NCBI RefSeq assembly: GCF_000447795.1
Contig: NZ_AUNI01000009.1
Coordinates: forward strand, 186,001 to 250,000
Length of the DNA: 64,000 nt
Reading direction: 5' to 3'
Source: Bacteriovorax sp. Seq25_V
GTDB taxonomy: Bacteria; Bdellovibrionota; Bacteriovoracia; Bacteriovoracales; Bacteriovoracaceae
Positions 7,377 through 16,441 of this stretch are shown piece after piece; the stretch's first letter is position 1, and every line of letters begins with the position of its first letter. Both the position numbers and the translations under genes were made by a program. The notes under the pieces were generated by a model. That model saw only the letters and a list, made by a program, of their open reading frames with translations, did not search any database and had not been told where the DNA came from.

Positions 7377-9407
7377 ATGAAATTTTGGAAGGCTCTGTCA
7401 TTTAAGGCAAAAACACTCATCTCACTAGGTGGCGTTCTCTTGATAATGATTGCTGCATTAGGCTTAAGTTTTGTTTCTTCGTCAAATATGCGTGCTGAAT
7501 ATTTACATATTATAAAGAGTGAACTTGAAGCTAGAGACCAGTTACGCGTTCTATCTGAAGATATGCTAACGGCGAGAAGGCATGAAAAAGATTTTCTTCT
7601 TCGTGGAGACGAAAAGTACTTAAAGAAAAATGCGGAGACAGTTGAAGATTTTAGGGCCGGGGTTGAAAAACTTAAAAACTCAGAAGGTTTTGATTTTTCG
7701 AAAGAGGAATATGGAAGTCTGGTAAGCTCTATTGATGTGTACGAAAAGGGATTTGCGAAGGCCGTTGACGCTATAAAGAGTCAAGGGGATTCAAGTACAG
7801 GGCTTAGAGGAGAATTAAGAAATATTGCTCATGAAATTGAGAAATTTATTAAAGCGAATAATATTGGTGATAAAGGATTTGTTCAACTTCTTACTCTTCG
7901 TCGCCATGAAAAAGATTATTTATTAAGATACGATTTAAAATATTTTGAAAAAGCAAAAGTGGTTACTGGAGAAATGAAAAAGCTCGCTTCAGATCCAGCT
8001 ATTGGTGATCAGTTAAATGTTTTGGCAGAGAAGTACATTAAAAAGTTTGGAGAAGTCACTGAAGCTCATAAGACTCAAGTTGATTCAATTGCTAGTTTTC
8101 GAAGCGCAATTCACTCTATTGAAAAGTTTATTAAAGAACACATTAAGGAGATAAATGAAGAAATTGCTAATGAAGTTGTAAATATAGAAAAAAGACAAAA
8201 CCTAATAGAAATGATAATGCTTGGGTCATCAGTTTTTGCAATTTTAATTCTTCTCGGAGTTACAATATTCTATTTTCGTACAGCGCAAGCAATCACAGAG
8301 CTTGCTCTTAGTTTAAAGCATACTAGTGATGAGACTTCGAGTTCATCGAGAGAGTTAAAGCAAACTGCTGATGATCTTTCATCTTCTGTAACTGAACAAT
8401 CCGCAGCGGTCTTAGAAACAGTTTCTACCCTTGATGAAATTAGAGAAATGATGAAGAGAAGTGTTGATAATGCTGCTTTTTCAGAACAGAAATCAACTGA
8501 GTCCCATGGGGTAGCTTCTGAAGGTAAGGAAGCGGTATCAAATGTTGTGAAAGCAATTAATGAAATCAGTGATTGTAATAATGATATTACAGGACAAATG
8601 GAGAAGACTTCGACAGAATTAGAACAAATTGTAAATGTTATTAAAGAAATTTCAGATAAAACTAAAGTTATTAATGACATTGTATTTCAAACAAAACTTT
8701 TATCTTTCAATGCTTCTGTTGAAGCGGCTCGAGCAGGCGAGCATGGAAAAGGTTTCGCGGTTGTTGCGGAAGAAGTCGGTAATCTTGCCCAGATGTCAGG
8801 TAATGCATCTAAAGAAATTGAAACTTTAATTTCAAGTTCTGTTCATCGAGTTGAATCGATTGTTACAGAGTCAAAAGAAGCCGTTGGCCGCTTAGTATCG
8901 GTAGCAAAAGGTAAAACTGAGTACGGGGTAGAAACAGCACAGCGTTGTGACCAAGTTTTAAATGAGGTTGTTTCTAACGTTGCTCAAGTTAAGGATCTGA
9001 TGAAAGAGATTTCAGGTGCTGCTAGTGAGCAGGCTACGGGTGTGGAAAATATTGCTTCTGCGATGAATCAGCTCGATCAAGTAACACATGTGAATACGAC
9101 AATTGCAAGCCAAACGGCAATGAACTCATCAACTCTTGCAAAGCAAGCGATTGACCTTGATTTAATTGTGTCAACGCTAGAAAGCTTAATCAATGGGCAA
9201 AAATCAAATAAAGTTGTAGGTGCTAAAAATACAATCGCTGAGTCTCAAGAAAAGGGAAAAGTTGTTGAGATGAAGAAAGCTGAAAAGAACCTTTCAATCG
9301 TTGAGGATATCCCTATTAATGAAGACGCACCAGTTTCAAAAGTTTCTGGTGAGAATTTTATGGATGGTCCTCCTTCGAGGGATGATGATAGATTTGAAGA
9401 TGTCTAA
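7377..9407 (+). CDS. Methyl-accepting chemotaxis protein with HBM-like sensor domain
   Basis: The 676-residue receptor has TM1 (about 12-32), a periplasmic all-helical domain (33-275), TM2 (278-298) and a cytoplasmic signalling coiled coil. The sensor contains two copies of a motif, RRHEKDFLLR near residue 67 and RRHEKDYLLR near 175, typical of helical bimodular (HBM) sensors that bind small carboxylates in characterised receptors. The signalling tip EAARAGEHGKGFAVVAEE starts near residue 447. A conventional HAMP domain after TM2 is not obvious. The gene stands alone behind a sigma-28-like promoter, with AAGGAAG as ribosome binding site and a terminator. Ligand unknown. Confidence 0.93.
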   Translation: MKFWKALSFKAKTLISLGGVLLIMIAALGLSFVSSSNMRAEYLHIIKSELEARDQLRVLSEDMLTARRHEKDFLLRGDEKYLKKNAETVEDFRAGVEKLKNSEGFDFSKEEYGSLVSSIDVYEKGFAKAVDAIKSQGDSSTGLRGELRNIAHEIEKFIKANNIGDKGFVQLLTLRRHEKDYLLRYDLKYFEKAKVVTGEMKKLASDPAIGDQLNVLAEKYIKKFGEVTEAHKTQVDSIASFRSAIHSIEKFIKEHIKEINEEIANEVVNIEKRQNLIEMIMLGSSVFAILILLGVTIFYFRTAQAITELALSLKHTSDETSSSSRELKQTADDLSSSVTEQSAAVLETVSTLDEIREMMKRSVDNAAFSEQKSTESHGVASEGKEAVSNVVKAINEISDCNNDITGQMEKTSTELEQIVNVIKEISDKTKVINDIVFQTKLLSFNASVEAARAGEHGKGFAVVAEEVGNLAQMSGNASKEIETLISSSVHRVESIVTESKEAVGRLVSVAKGKTEYGVETAQRCDQVLNEVVSNVAQVKDLMKEISGAASEQATGVENIASAMNQLDQVTHVNTTIASQTAMNSSTLAKQAIDLDLIVSTLESLINGQKSNKVVGAKNTIAESQEKGKVVEMKKAEKNLSIVEDIPINEDAPVSKVSGENFMDGPPSRDDDRFEDV

Positions 9408-9413
9408 AGATAG

Positions 9414-9441
9414 AGCAGAACTTAGGTTCTGCTTTTTTTTT
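9414..9441 (+). terminator. Rho-independent terminator
   Basis: AGCAGAAC-TTAG-GTTCTGCT is an 8-bp perfect stem followed by nine T. It ends the chemoreceptor transcript seven bases after the stop. Confidence 0.9.
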
Positions 9442-9478
9442 GTAGCTATTGTGTAAGAGAGTTCATAAAATAAAATTC

Positions 9479-11056
9479 ATGAGTAAATCAAGTAAGAGCT
9501 TTATTATATCTTCCCTAAAAATGGGAGTCGCAACTTTATCAAGTCGAGTTTTGGGTTTTTTTAGAGAAATTCTGCTCGCTCAAATTTTTGGAGCATCGGG
9601 GCTCACTGATGCATTTCATATTGCATTTAGAATTCCGAATATGCTACGCGACTTATTTGCTGAAGGTGCATTTTCATCGGCCTTCGTTCCAACTTTTACA
9701 GGAGCTAAGAATCATAGTGAAGAAGAAGCAATAAAACTTCTTTGGACTATGGGAATTGTACTTCTTGCAATTACGGGCTGTATTAGTGTCCTCATTATTA
9801 TCTTTGCACCAGAAGTTGTAAGCTTAATGACCAATGAACTTTTCACTCAAGACGTTGCTCGCTTTGAGGTGTCTGTTCTTTTAACAAGAATAATGGCACC
9901 GTTTTTAACTTTTGTTTCTCTCGCGGCTTTATGTATGGGAGTTCTTAATACTTATAAAATGTTCTTTGCTCCAGCAATGGCTCCGGCCCTTTTCAATGTG
10001 GTAATGATTATTTCAATGCTTACTCTTCCAAAATGGTTAGAGGGCCAAGGACTAAATGGAATTGTTGCTCTAGCTATTGGGGTTATTATTGGCGGTCTTT
10101 GCCAGCTCTTTATTCAAATTCCGATGCTTGGTTCAAAAAAATTACTTCGCTTTGTTGGTGTCGACTTTAAGTCGAAGAATGTGACCGAAGTTTTACATCG
10201 CATGTCGATTGGGACAATTGGTGTCGCCGCTACTCAAATTAATCTTTTAGTTTCAACTTTTTTAGCTACAGGGACAGTGATTGGTGCAGTGTCTTGGCTA
10301 CAATATAGTTTTAGGCTATTTCAATTTCCGGTAGGAATTCTTGGGGTTTCAATTGGAAATTCTAATCTTGTCCACTTTTCTGATCATTGGAAAAAAGGGG
10401 AAAGAGATGAAGCAGTGTCTTGTCTTCAGACAAGTTATATCACTTCATTGTTCACACTACTTCCTGCTTTTGCATTAATCTATGCTCTTGCTGAGGATTG
10501 TGTGGCCATTTCTTATCAGCGTGGAGCATTTTCGACTTCCGATACAATGATGGTTGCACAAACTTTAAAGTTCTATCTCGTGGGTCTTCCTTTCTACGGT
10601 CTGTATAAAGTGTTCTCTCCAACATTCTATACATTAGATAAACCTAAGCTTCCCGTATTTATTTCAACTGGTGCAATTTTATTAAATATTATTTTCTGTT
10701 TTTCGCTTGTTGATAGTATGGGGTTTAAAATCTTAGCCCTTGGGACATCTCTTTCAATGGTCTTTATAATCCTAGTGCAATCAATATTTTTGACTCGTTT
10801 ACTCGGTCTTGAACTTTCTTTTTTCTTTCCTTTAAGATTTTTTAAGCTGGCCTTTGCAGGAATTATTTGCTTCGTCGCAACAAATTATTTTAGAAATTTA
10901 TTTAGTATAGATATAGGCAATGGGACAATTAAATTGCTTTCTATCTTCTTAATGAGTGTTGGTACTGGCGCTTTAGCGTACTTTGTGTCTTTGTGCGTTA
11001 TGGGGGACTACAAATTAGTAACTGGTTTTTTTACAAAGATATTAAAAAGAAAATAA
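9479..11056 (+). CDS. murJ: Lipid II flippase MurJ
   Basis: MurJ (MviN) flips the undecaprenyl-linked peptidoglycan precursor across the inner membrane. The protein has about 14 membrane helices and the strongly conserved N-terminal segment with SRVLGFFREILLAQIFG, DAFHIAFRIPNMLRDLFAEG and AFSSAFVPTF. From the ATG chosen here it has 525 residues, close to the family norm. An upstream in-frame TTG at 9449 would add ten basic residues but lacks a ribosome binding site and overlaps the end of the terminator region, so I reject it. The gene is monocistronic between two terminated neighbours or read through into the DUF507 gene. Confidence 0.95.
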   Translation: MSKSSKSFIISSLKMGVATLSSRVLGFFREILLAQIFGASGLTDAFHIAFRIPNMLRDLFAEGAFSSAFVPTFTGAKNHSEEEAIKLLWTMGIVLLAITGCISVLIIIFAPEVVSLMTNELFTQDVARFEVSVLLTRIMAPFLTFVSLAALCMGVLNTYKMFFAPAMAPALFNVVMIISMLTLPKWLEGQGLNGIVALAIGVIIGGLCQLFIQIPMLGSKKLLRFVGVDFKSKNVTEVLHRMSIGTIGVAATQINLLVSTFLATGTVIGAVSWLQYSFRLFQFPVGILGVSIGNSNLVHFSDHWKKGERDEAVSCLQTSYITSLFTLLPAFALIYALAEDCVAISYQRGAFSTSDTMMVAQTLKFYLVGLPFYGLYKVFSPTFYTLDKPKLPVFISTGAILLNIIFCFSLVDSMGFKILALGTSLSMVFIILVQSIFLTRLLGLELSFFFPLRFFKLAFAGIICFVATNYFRNLFSIDIGNGTIKLLSIFLMSVGTGALAYFVSLCVMGDYKLVTGFFTKILKRK

Positions 11057-11064
11057 CCTTTTGC

Positions 11065-11093
11065 TTGCTTGTCTGAATCCAAATAGTTACACT
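11065..11093 (+). promoter_or_regulatory. Likely sigma-70 promoter of the DUF507 gene
   Basis: TTGCTT (11065-11070), 17 bases, TACACT (11088-11093). A transcript would start near 11100 and reach the ATG at 11126. This supports the internal ATG rather than an upstream TTG at 11099. Confidence 0.5.
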
Positions 11094-11125
11094 TTTAAGT
11101 GGATTATATTTTTTGGAGAAAAATC

Positions 11126-11572
11126 ATGAGAACTAATTTTGATACTCTCAAGGCGCTTGCCCTTTATTCTGTGAACAGTTTGAAGCAAGGTGGAGTAATT
11201 GAATTTGATATTGCTGACAGAGAAGCACTAATTGATGCTATGGCTACAGAGTACGGAGTTTGTTTTGCAACAGATGAAGATATTCGTGATCAAGCAATTG
11301 AAGAAGTAGAAGATAAGATGGGACTAGATAGTCTTACTGAAGATATTACTGAATCGGAAATGTTTAACCACGCTAGAAAAGAAATTATCAAATCTTTTAG
11401 TGGTGAGAATATTGGTGGTCTATATTTAGTAGAATCTCTTCACCAAATCGCAAACAGAATGGCTGAGTTCCTTCTAAACTGTGAATTAATTGAAGATGTA
11501 TTTGGAAGTGATGAAGACATTCATTCTTTCCTTGTTCAAAGTATCAGACAATTTAATCCAAAAAGAAATTAA
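11126..11572 (+). CDS. DUF507 family protein
   Basis: The 148-residue acidic, mostly helical protein resembles DUF507 proteins, which are common in Deltaproteobacteria-related groups and Aquificae. The closing part (EDVFGSDEDIHSFLVQSIR) is similar to the conserved end of that family. Soluble, no signal peptide, function unknown. The ATG at 11126 has GGAG seven bases upstream, while the in-frame TTG at 11099 has none and lies at the predicted transcription start. It follows murJ by 69 bases and ends at a strong terminator. Confidence 0.6.
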   Translation: MRTNFDTLKALALYSVNSLKQGGVIEFDIADREALIDAMATEYGVCFATDEDIRDQAIEEVEDKMGLDSLTEDITESEMFNHARKEIIKSFSGENIGGLYLVESLHQIANRMAEFLLNCELIEDVFGSDEDIHSFLVQSIRQFNPKRN

Positions 11573-11578
11573 GATATG

Positions 11579-11605
11579 GCCCACTTCAAAGTGGGCTTTT
11601 TTTTT
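11579..11605 (+). terminator. Rho-independent terminator
   Basis: GCCCACTT/AAGTGGGC stem with a run of nine T, directly after the DUF507 gene. It lacks a T-run on the minus strand, so it serves mainly the plus strand. Confidence 0.9.
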
Positions 11606-11613
11606 GCCTCTTT

Positions 11614-12234
11614 TTATTTCGTGATATTTGCTATCATCTGTTCAAAGAAAGGCCCTTCAAGTAACCCGTTTAGAATTGAACTCTTGCTTTCAACAATAAA
11701 AATCTCATCAGCATTTTTAAAGATTAAGATATCTATGTAGAGACGGTGTTCATCATCTTGAGTCGCAGTTCCTTCAATGCGAAGAGCTTCAACGCCAATA
11801 TCACTAAATGAAATAATATTTTCTGGTACTTTGATAATTACATTCTCTTCATCAAAGACAAGTTTTTTCTCAATTGCATATGACTCGAATACATCCTGAA
11901 GATTTTGTGTTTCATTTAATTTGAAGTTGTATTTTAAAAAAGTTGCTCGCCAGTCATAGCGCGTATCAGTTCTCTCAAAAATATATTTTTCATCACTACT
12001 AAAAGTTTCTGTCCACCAAAGTGGAATATTGAAAAGTAGTCCGCCGAATCTGAATTCCTTTCCTGTTGCCAATGCAACTTTCGTTTCATTCTTAATTGAG
12101 AATGCCATGTAGGTGAGGTAGACAAGTATAATGGTCAAAACTGACCAACCAAAAATATTTTCCATGACACTTTTTATCGAGATCGTGTGACTCTGTAAAT
12201 GATCTATATTAGCCAAAATTATTCGTGAAATCAT
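11614..12234 (-). CDS. Hypothetical membrane-anchored protein
   Basis: Not recognised. The 206-residue reading has one membrane helix (about residues 29-46, WSVLTIILVYLTYMAF) and then a soluble, beta-rich domain of about 150 residues with WWTETFSSDEKYIFERTD and a C-terminal EIFIVESKSSILNG. An internal ATG at 12165 (residue 24) would give a cleaner product beginning MENIFGW with the helix at the very N-terminus; neither start has a convincing ribosome binding site. It lies alone between a terminator and the divergent glycine-rich protein gene, and could be an inner-membrane protein with a periplasmic or cytoplasmic domain. Confidence 0.6.
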   Translation of the reverse strand: MISRIILANIDHLQSHTISIKSVMENIFGWSVLTIILVYLTYMAFSIKNETKVALATGKEFRFGGLLFNIPLWWTETFSSDEKYIFERTDTRYDWRATFLKYNFKLNETQNLQDVFESYAIEKKLVFDEENVIIKVPENIISFSDIGVEALRIEGTATQDDEHRLYIDILIFKNADEIFIVESKSSILNGLLEGPFFEQMIANITK

Positions 12235-12322
12235 AGAGTTAGCTTTGTTTTAACTTTTTTGTTCAAGTTTTTCTCCTAACTTGTCGATTAGACAATGAGA
12301 TAAAATGTAGTCGGAGTAAAAG

Positions 12323-14014
12323 ATGAGAAAGCATTCAACAATTAAGAAACTACTAGTTCTTGTAATAATGGCAAACAGTGCACTTGCGGATTGGACAGTC
12401 TGTGAGGAGATCTCTGATGTATACGAACAAGAAAAGTCTCTTTGTTATAAAAGATATATCAATAGCGAGTTTGGCGATGGTGGATTCTGCGTGGAATGTT
12501 TACCCGAGTTACCAGAAACAAATCCTTGGGCCGAAGTTGCAAAAGTAGCAATTCCGTCACTTGCAATGTTTGGATCAGCATATGTTGGTGCAAAGTATGC
12601 TTATAAATCTCAAAAAGAATGGGCGAATGCTTATGAAGGTGGGATCAAATCATGTAATGGAACAATTACTGATTACCATGCCTACAACCTCGAAGTAGGT
12701 GCGAATCCAATAACTGGAAAAGAAGAAACTTCAATGCTTGGAGCCTGTATGGGTAGTGGCATGGGAGCGTATGCTGGTGGCCTTGGCTTAACTGGTGGAC
12801 TATATGGTGGTGTTGGTGGAAGTGGTTTCATTAACAACGGATTCTCTGGTGGCTACATGGGTGGGATGATGGGTCCTAACTTTGGCGGCGGCTATACAGG
12901 TGGTATGTACGGAAATGGTATGTACGGAAATGGAATGGGTGGATATGCTCAAGTGAATTTAAATCCATGGGCTTCGCTTGCTGGTGGGGCCCTTGCTGGT
13001 CTTCTGACTGGTGGAAACTTATATGGTGGAGTTAGTATCAACGGTGGTGTTGGCATGGGTGGATACCCAGGTGGCTATGGAATGGGTGGTTACCCTGGAT
13101 ATGGCATGGGCGTTGGTATGGGAGGTTACCCAGGGTATGGCATGGGCTATGGAATGGGTTACGGAATGGGCATGGGTGGATACCCAGGTGCAGGTATCGG
13201 TATCGGTGGATACCCTGGAGCTGGAATTGGTATCGGTGGATATCCAGGAGCAGGAATTGGAATCGGTGGAAGCATAGGTATCGGTGGATATCCTGGCGCT
13301 GGAATTGGTATCGGTGGATATCCTGGAGCTGGAATTGGAATCGGTGGAAGCATAGGTATCGGTGGATATCCTGGCGCTGGAATTGGTATCGGTGGATACC
13401 CAGGAGCAGGAATTGGCATCGGTGGATATCCTGGAGCAGGAGTTGGAATCGGTGGAAGCATCGGAATCGGTGGATATCCTGGAGCAGGCGTTGGAATTGG
13501 TGGCTATCCTGGAGCTGGAGCTGGAATTGGAATCGGTGGAAATATCGGTATTGGTGGCTATCCTGGAGCTGGTGGAAATATTGGAATAGGTTTACCTGGC
13601 ATGTACCCGGGGATGAATGGAAGCCTTGGTGTAAATGGTGGAATGTATCCAGGTTACAATGCTGGTTATAACGGAACTGCTGGTTATGGTTTAAATAACT
13701 ATTACGGAAACGGATCGACTGGTGCATGGGGAAGCTCTGGTGGTTGGCAGGCGCAAGCGCAAGCTCAACAGTACCTCGCTTATATGAATCAAGGACAGTC
13801 TGTGGCAGCAAACTCACGTTACCAACAAAATCAAGTTGGGAATATGTATGCTAATCAGTCCCTTTATTCTAATCTTCAGTCTGCACAAAATAACCTCTAC
13901 GGAAATATGTACGGACAAGCATATAGCTCTGGTTACAACCCATATGGGAATGTAGGTATTCAGGCCCAATTTGGGGTCGGTGCACAAGCTGGATACTCGT
14001 TTAGAACTAATTAA
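12323..14014 (+). CDS. Secreted glycine-rich repeat protein (GGYPGA repeats)
   Basis: The 563-residue protein has a signal peptide (1-22, ending NSALA), a cysteine-bearing N-terminal segment (residues 27-60, with CVECLPELP), a hydrophobic stretch near 70-90, then a very long glycine-rich region (about 145-460). Fourteen GGYPG units are visible, eleven of them as GGYPGA with GIGI spacers. The C-terminal 110 residues are rich in Q, N, Y and S (QAQAQAQQYLAYMN). It is probably a surface or cell-wall-associated structural protein, with low-complexity parts that may self-associate. Function unknown. The start has CGGAG eight bases upstream; a TTGTC-GATTA-GACAA repeat at 12281-12295 precedes it; a terminator follows. 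Confidence 0.8.
   Translation: MRKHSTIKKLLVLVIMANSALADWTVCEEISDVYEQEKSLCYKRYINSEFGDGGFCVECLPELPETNPWAEVAKVAIPSLAMFGSAYVGAKYAYKSQKEWANAYEGGIKSCNGTITDYHAYNLEVGANPITGKEETSMLGACMGSGMGAYAGGLGLTGGLYGGVGGSGFINNGFSGGYMGGMMGPNFGGGYTGGMYGNGMYGNGMGGYAQVNLNPWASLAGGALAGLLTGGNLYGGVSINGGVGMGGYPGGYGMGGYPGYGMGVGMGGYPGYGMGYGMGYGMGMGGYPGAGIGIGGYPGAGIGIGGYPGAGIGIGGSIGIGGYPGAGIGIGGYPGAGIGIGGSIGIGGYPGAGIGIGGYPGAGIGIGGYPGAGVGIGGSIGIGGYPGAGVGIGGYPGAGAGIGIGGNIGIGGYPGAGGNIGIGLPGMYPGMNGSLGVNGGMYPGYNAGYNGTAGYGLNNYYGNGSTGAWGSSGGWQAQAQAQQYLAYMNQGQSVAANSRYQQNQVGNMYANQSLYSNLQSAQNNLYGNMYGQAYSSGYNPYGNVGIQAQFGVGAQAGYSFRTN
13170..13590 (+). repeat. Coding tandem repeats, 30-base units in 78-base superunits
   Basis: The DNA encodes repeated GIGIGGYPGA units (30 bases), interrupted by GSIGIG spacers (18 bases). 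Two consecutive copies starting at 13271 and 13349 are offset by 78 bases (26 codons), and 13253-13320 is identical to the copy 78 bases later. Such identity at synonymous positions indicates recent expansion by slippage or recombination, so copy number may vary between strains. Confidence 0.85.
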
Positions 14015-14037
14015 AATAGAAAATGAATAGATAAAAG

Positions 14038-14063
14038 AAAAGGCTCCATTTGGAGCCTTTTTT
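14038..14063. terminator. Bidirectional terminator
   Basis: AAAGGCTCCA-TT-TGGAGCCTTT is a 10-bp perfect stem between convergent genes. It has TTTTTT on the plus strand and TTTTCTTTT on the minus strand, so it can serve both the glycine-rich gene and the zinc-ribbon gene. Confidence 0.88.
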
Positions 14064-14490
14064 ATTTAGCGTGCATTAAAACTTTAATACATTTTTCAAA
14101 AACGACTTCAATCTTATTTGCATCAATCATTTTATCAACCACACCTGTTCCAAAAGTAGGGTGTTCAATAAGCTGACCTTCAAGAAATTTCGTTCTAATT
14201 GAGTACTTTATAGGAGCTTCTTTTGAACCTTTTACGGCCTTGTCCCATACATTGAAGATCTTCTCTTCAGAGCTCATTCTTGGCTTAACAATTCTACCTG
14301 TGCTAGTTCTTCTTGTTTTTCCAGCTACCGCTACTTTCTTTTCTTTGAAAGAATGATTAGAGTTACAAGTCTTACATTGTACTCTCATTGGAGTTTTTTC
14401 ATCTTTCATAACAACAATAATATGAGCAAGGTCTAGTTTACACTTCGAACAATATGTTACAATTTCCTTGCCAACACCAATTTGAGACAT
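14062..14490 (-). CDS. Zinc-ribbon protein with CarD/UvrD-tail-like SH3 domain
   Basis: The 142-residue protein has an N-terminal zinc ribbon (CSKC at 14-17 and CKTC at 39-42), a basic linker (about 50-70, with KTRRTSTGRIVKPR), and a C-terminal small beta domain with GQLIEHPTFGTGVVDKM. The last pattern is like the Tudor/SH3-type modules in CarD-like proteins and UvrD tails that contact RNA polymerase. It could therefore be a transcription- or repair-associated protein, but no function is established. The start has AGGAAA. It is divergent from uvrC with a 43-base gap. Confidence 0.65.
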   Translation of the reverse strand: MSQIGVGKEIVTYCSKCKLDLAHIIVVMKDEKTPMRVQCKTCNSNHSFKEKKVAVAGKTRRTSTGRIVKPRMSSEEKIFNVWDKAVKGSKEAPIKYSIRTKFLEGQLIEHPTFGTGVVDKMIDANKIEVVFEKCIKVLMHAK

Positions 14491-14533
14491 ACATTTTCCT
14501 GGTTATTTGATTAGAAGGACAAGGATATTTTTT

Positions 14534-16441
14534 GTGAGTGATAAAGTAAAGACCGAACGCATAGGAATGAAAAGAATTCAGCTTTTAGAAAAAGCTAAGA
14601 CACTTCCGTCTATTCCGGGTTGTTATTTACTTAAAAAAGTCAGTTCTGATGGGGAAGTTGAAGATATTCTCTATGTTGGGAAAGCAAAAAACTTAAAGAG
14701 TCGGGTATCTTCTTATTTTAATAATTCTCCAAAATCGCCCAAAACAGATATTCTTGTTTCTCATGTCAATAATTTCGATTTTATTATTACTGATAATGAA
14801 TCAGAAGCATTTGTTCTCGAAAACAATCTAATCAAGAAGCATTACCCAAAATATAATATTCGTTTAAAAGATGATAAGTCTTATCCTTATGTATCAATAG
14901 ATTTGAATGAACCATTTGCTCGACCGGTTTACACGAGAAAGCCAAATCGGGCAAAAAAAATTAAGCTTTTTGGGCCATTTACAACAGGTAGTAATATTTC
15001 ACAAGTAATTAGAATTCTCATGAAATCTTTTATGTTAAGGGATTGTTCTCTTGCAGAATTTAACAGAAGAAAAAGACCATGCCTATTATTTGAAATCAAT
15101 CAGTGTTCTGCTCCATGTGTTGGGAAAATTAATGAGCAAGATTACCTGAAGGATTTAAATTTTGTTATTAACTTCTTTGAGGGGAAGAGTAAGAAAGCAT
15201 TAAAAGAACTGGAAGACCGAATGATGAATGCAGCATCGGAAGAGAAGTTTGAGTTAGCAGCATCAATTCGTGATAATCTTCAGGTCTTAAAAGAATTCTG
15301 TGAAGGATCTTTTGAACAGAATGTTGAGATGAATAATAATAAGAACCTTGATGTTATCTCTTACTATGTAGGAGATATTGAGTTAGACATTTCTTGTTAT
15401 ATGGTGAGAAATGGAATTGTTTTAGGACATAAGAACTTTCACTTTCAAAAGGGGGACGACGCTTTAGAGAATGAAGAAATATTTATGAACTTTCTCTATC
15501 AGTATTACACGACAACACGCGAGCTAACACCCGATGAAATTGTCGTTGATCTCGCTGATAACAATATTCAAATTCTAAAAGATTCTTTGTTAAGTGCTCT
15601 TGATACAGAGATAAAAATATCTTCTCCAGGAAAGCAGTTTGCAAATATCTTCTCTTTGACTTCTGAGCATGCAAAAGAACATCAGAGATTTAGAAATAAG
15701 AATGAAGACTCACCATGGGTTGGACTAAATAAGCTTCGAGAGCTTTTGAATTTAAAAGAAACACCAAAACTTCTTGAATGCTATGATGTTGCAATTTGGC
15801 AGGGGAGCTCTCCAACGGCATCACAAATTGTATTTGATGAAGGGGTACCGGATAAGAAAAGATATCGCTATTATGCTCTAGAAGAAAGAGAAGAAGGAAA
15901 TAATGATTTTGAAATGATGAAAGAGGTTCTCAGTCGTCGCCTTAAAAAAGGCAAACTACCTGACGTCTTTATTGTCGATGGTGGAAAAGGACAGGTTAAT
16001 TCATTTCTTGAAGTGCTCAAGGATTTTGATTTGAATATTCCAGTTGTTGGAATAGCAAAAGAGAGAAGCGGAAAGCATCAAAGCTTTAAAGATACAGCTG
16101 TTGCAAAAAGTGAAGAGCGTTTAATTATTCCAAATCGTTTGAATCCGTATATTCTCAAAAAGTGTCCATCACTGATGAGAATTGTTGTTTCCATGAGAGA
16201 TGAAGCACATCGATTTTCTCGCAAGCTTCATCATAAAAAAGAGAAGGACAGGATTTTCAATTCTTGGTTCAATGACATTGAAGGAATTGGACCAAAGACT
16301 CGTGAAAAAATTCAAACTAATCTCGATGTGAGCATTGAAGAGCTAAAATCTTTTTCTACAGATCAAATAATGGATAAGTTTTTAGTGAGTGAAGTGATTG
16401 CGAAGAAAATAAAAAAGAAGCTGTCTTCTGACAGCTTTTAG
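14534..16441 (+). CDS. uvrC: Excinuclease ABC subunit C
   Basis: UvrC makes both incisions in nucleotide excision repair with UvrAB. The protein (635 residues from the chosen GTG) has the N-terminal GIY-YIG nuclease (LPSIPGCYLLKK, ILYVGKAKNLKSRVSSYF), a UVR motif (KFELAASIRDNL near residue 245), the RNase H-like domain (PDVFIVDGGKGQVN) and a C-terminal helix-hairpin-helix (IEGIGPKTREKI). The GTG at 14534 has AAGGA eight bases upstream; a TTG at 14507 and an ATG at 14567 are less well placed. The last codons form a terminator hairpin and the stop overlaps the convergent gene by four bases. Confidence 0.96.
   Translation: MSDKVKTERIGMKRIQLLEKAKTLPSIPGCYLLKKVSSDGEVEDILYVGKAKNLKSRVSSYFNNSPKSPKTDILVSHVNNFDFIITDNESEAFVLENNLIKKHYPKYNIRLKDDKSYPYVSIDLNEPFARPVYTRKPNRAKKIKLFGPFTTGSNISQVIRILMKSFMLRDCSLAEFNRRKRPCLLFEINQCSAPCVGKINEQDYLKDLNFVINFFEGKSKKALKELEDRMMNAASEEKFELAASIRDNLQVLKEFCEGSFEQNVEMNNNKNLDVISYYVGDIELDISCYMVRNGIVLGHKNFHFQKGDDALENEEIFMNFLYQYYTTTRELTPDEIVVDLADNNIQILKDSLLSALDTEIKISSPGKQFANIFSLTSEHAKEHQRFRNKNEDSPWVGLNKLRELLNLKETPKLLECYDVAIWQGSSPTASQIVFDEGVPDKKRYRYYALEEREEGNNDFEMMKEVLSRRLKKGKLPDVFIVDGGKGQVNSFLEVLKDFDLNIPVVGIAKERSGKHQSFKDTAVAKSEERLIIPNRLNPYILKKCPSLMRIVVSMRDEAHRFSRKLHHKKEKDRIFNSWFNDIEGIGPKTREKIQTNLDVSIEELKSFSTDQIMDKFLVSEVIAKKIKKKLSSDSF
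16418..16439. terminator. Bidirectional terminator embedded in the end of uvrC
   Basis: AAGCTGTC-TTCT-GACAGCTT is an 8-bp stem encoding the last residues of UvrC. On the plus strand TTTT follows at once. On the minus strand TTCTTTTTT follows, so the convergent zinc-ribbon gene ends here too. Confidence 0.7.

Noticed and set aside
13038-13817. Long open frames antisense and in other frames of the glycine-rich repeat gene
   Set aside because: They follow from the Gly/Tyr/Pro codon bias of the repeat, have no ribosome binding site, and give low-complexity His/Gln or Pro-rich products.
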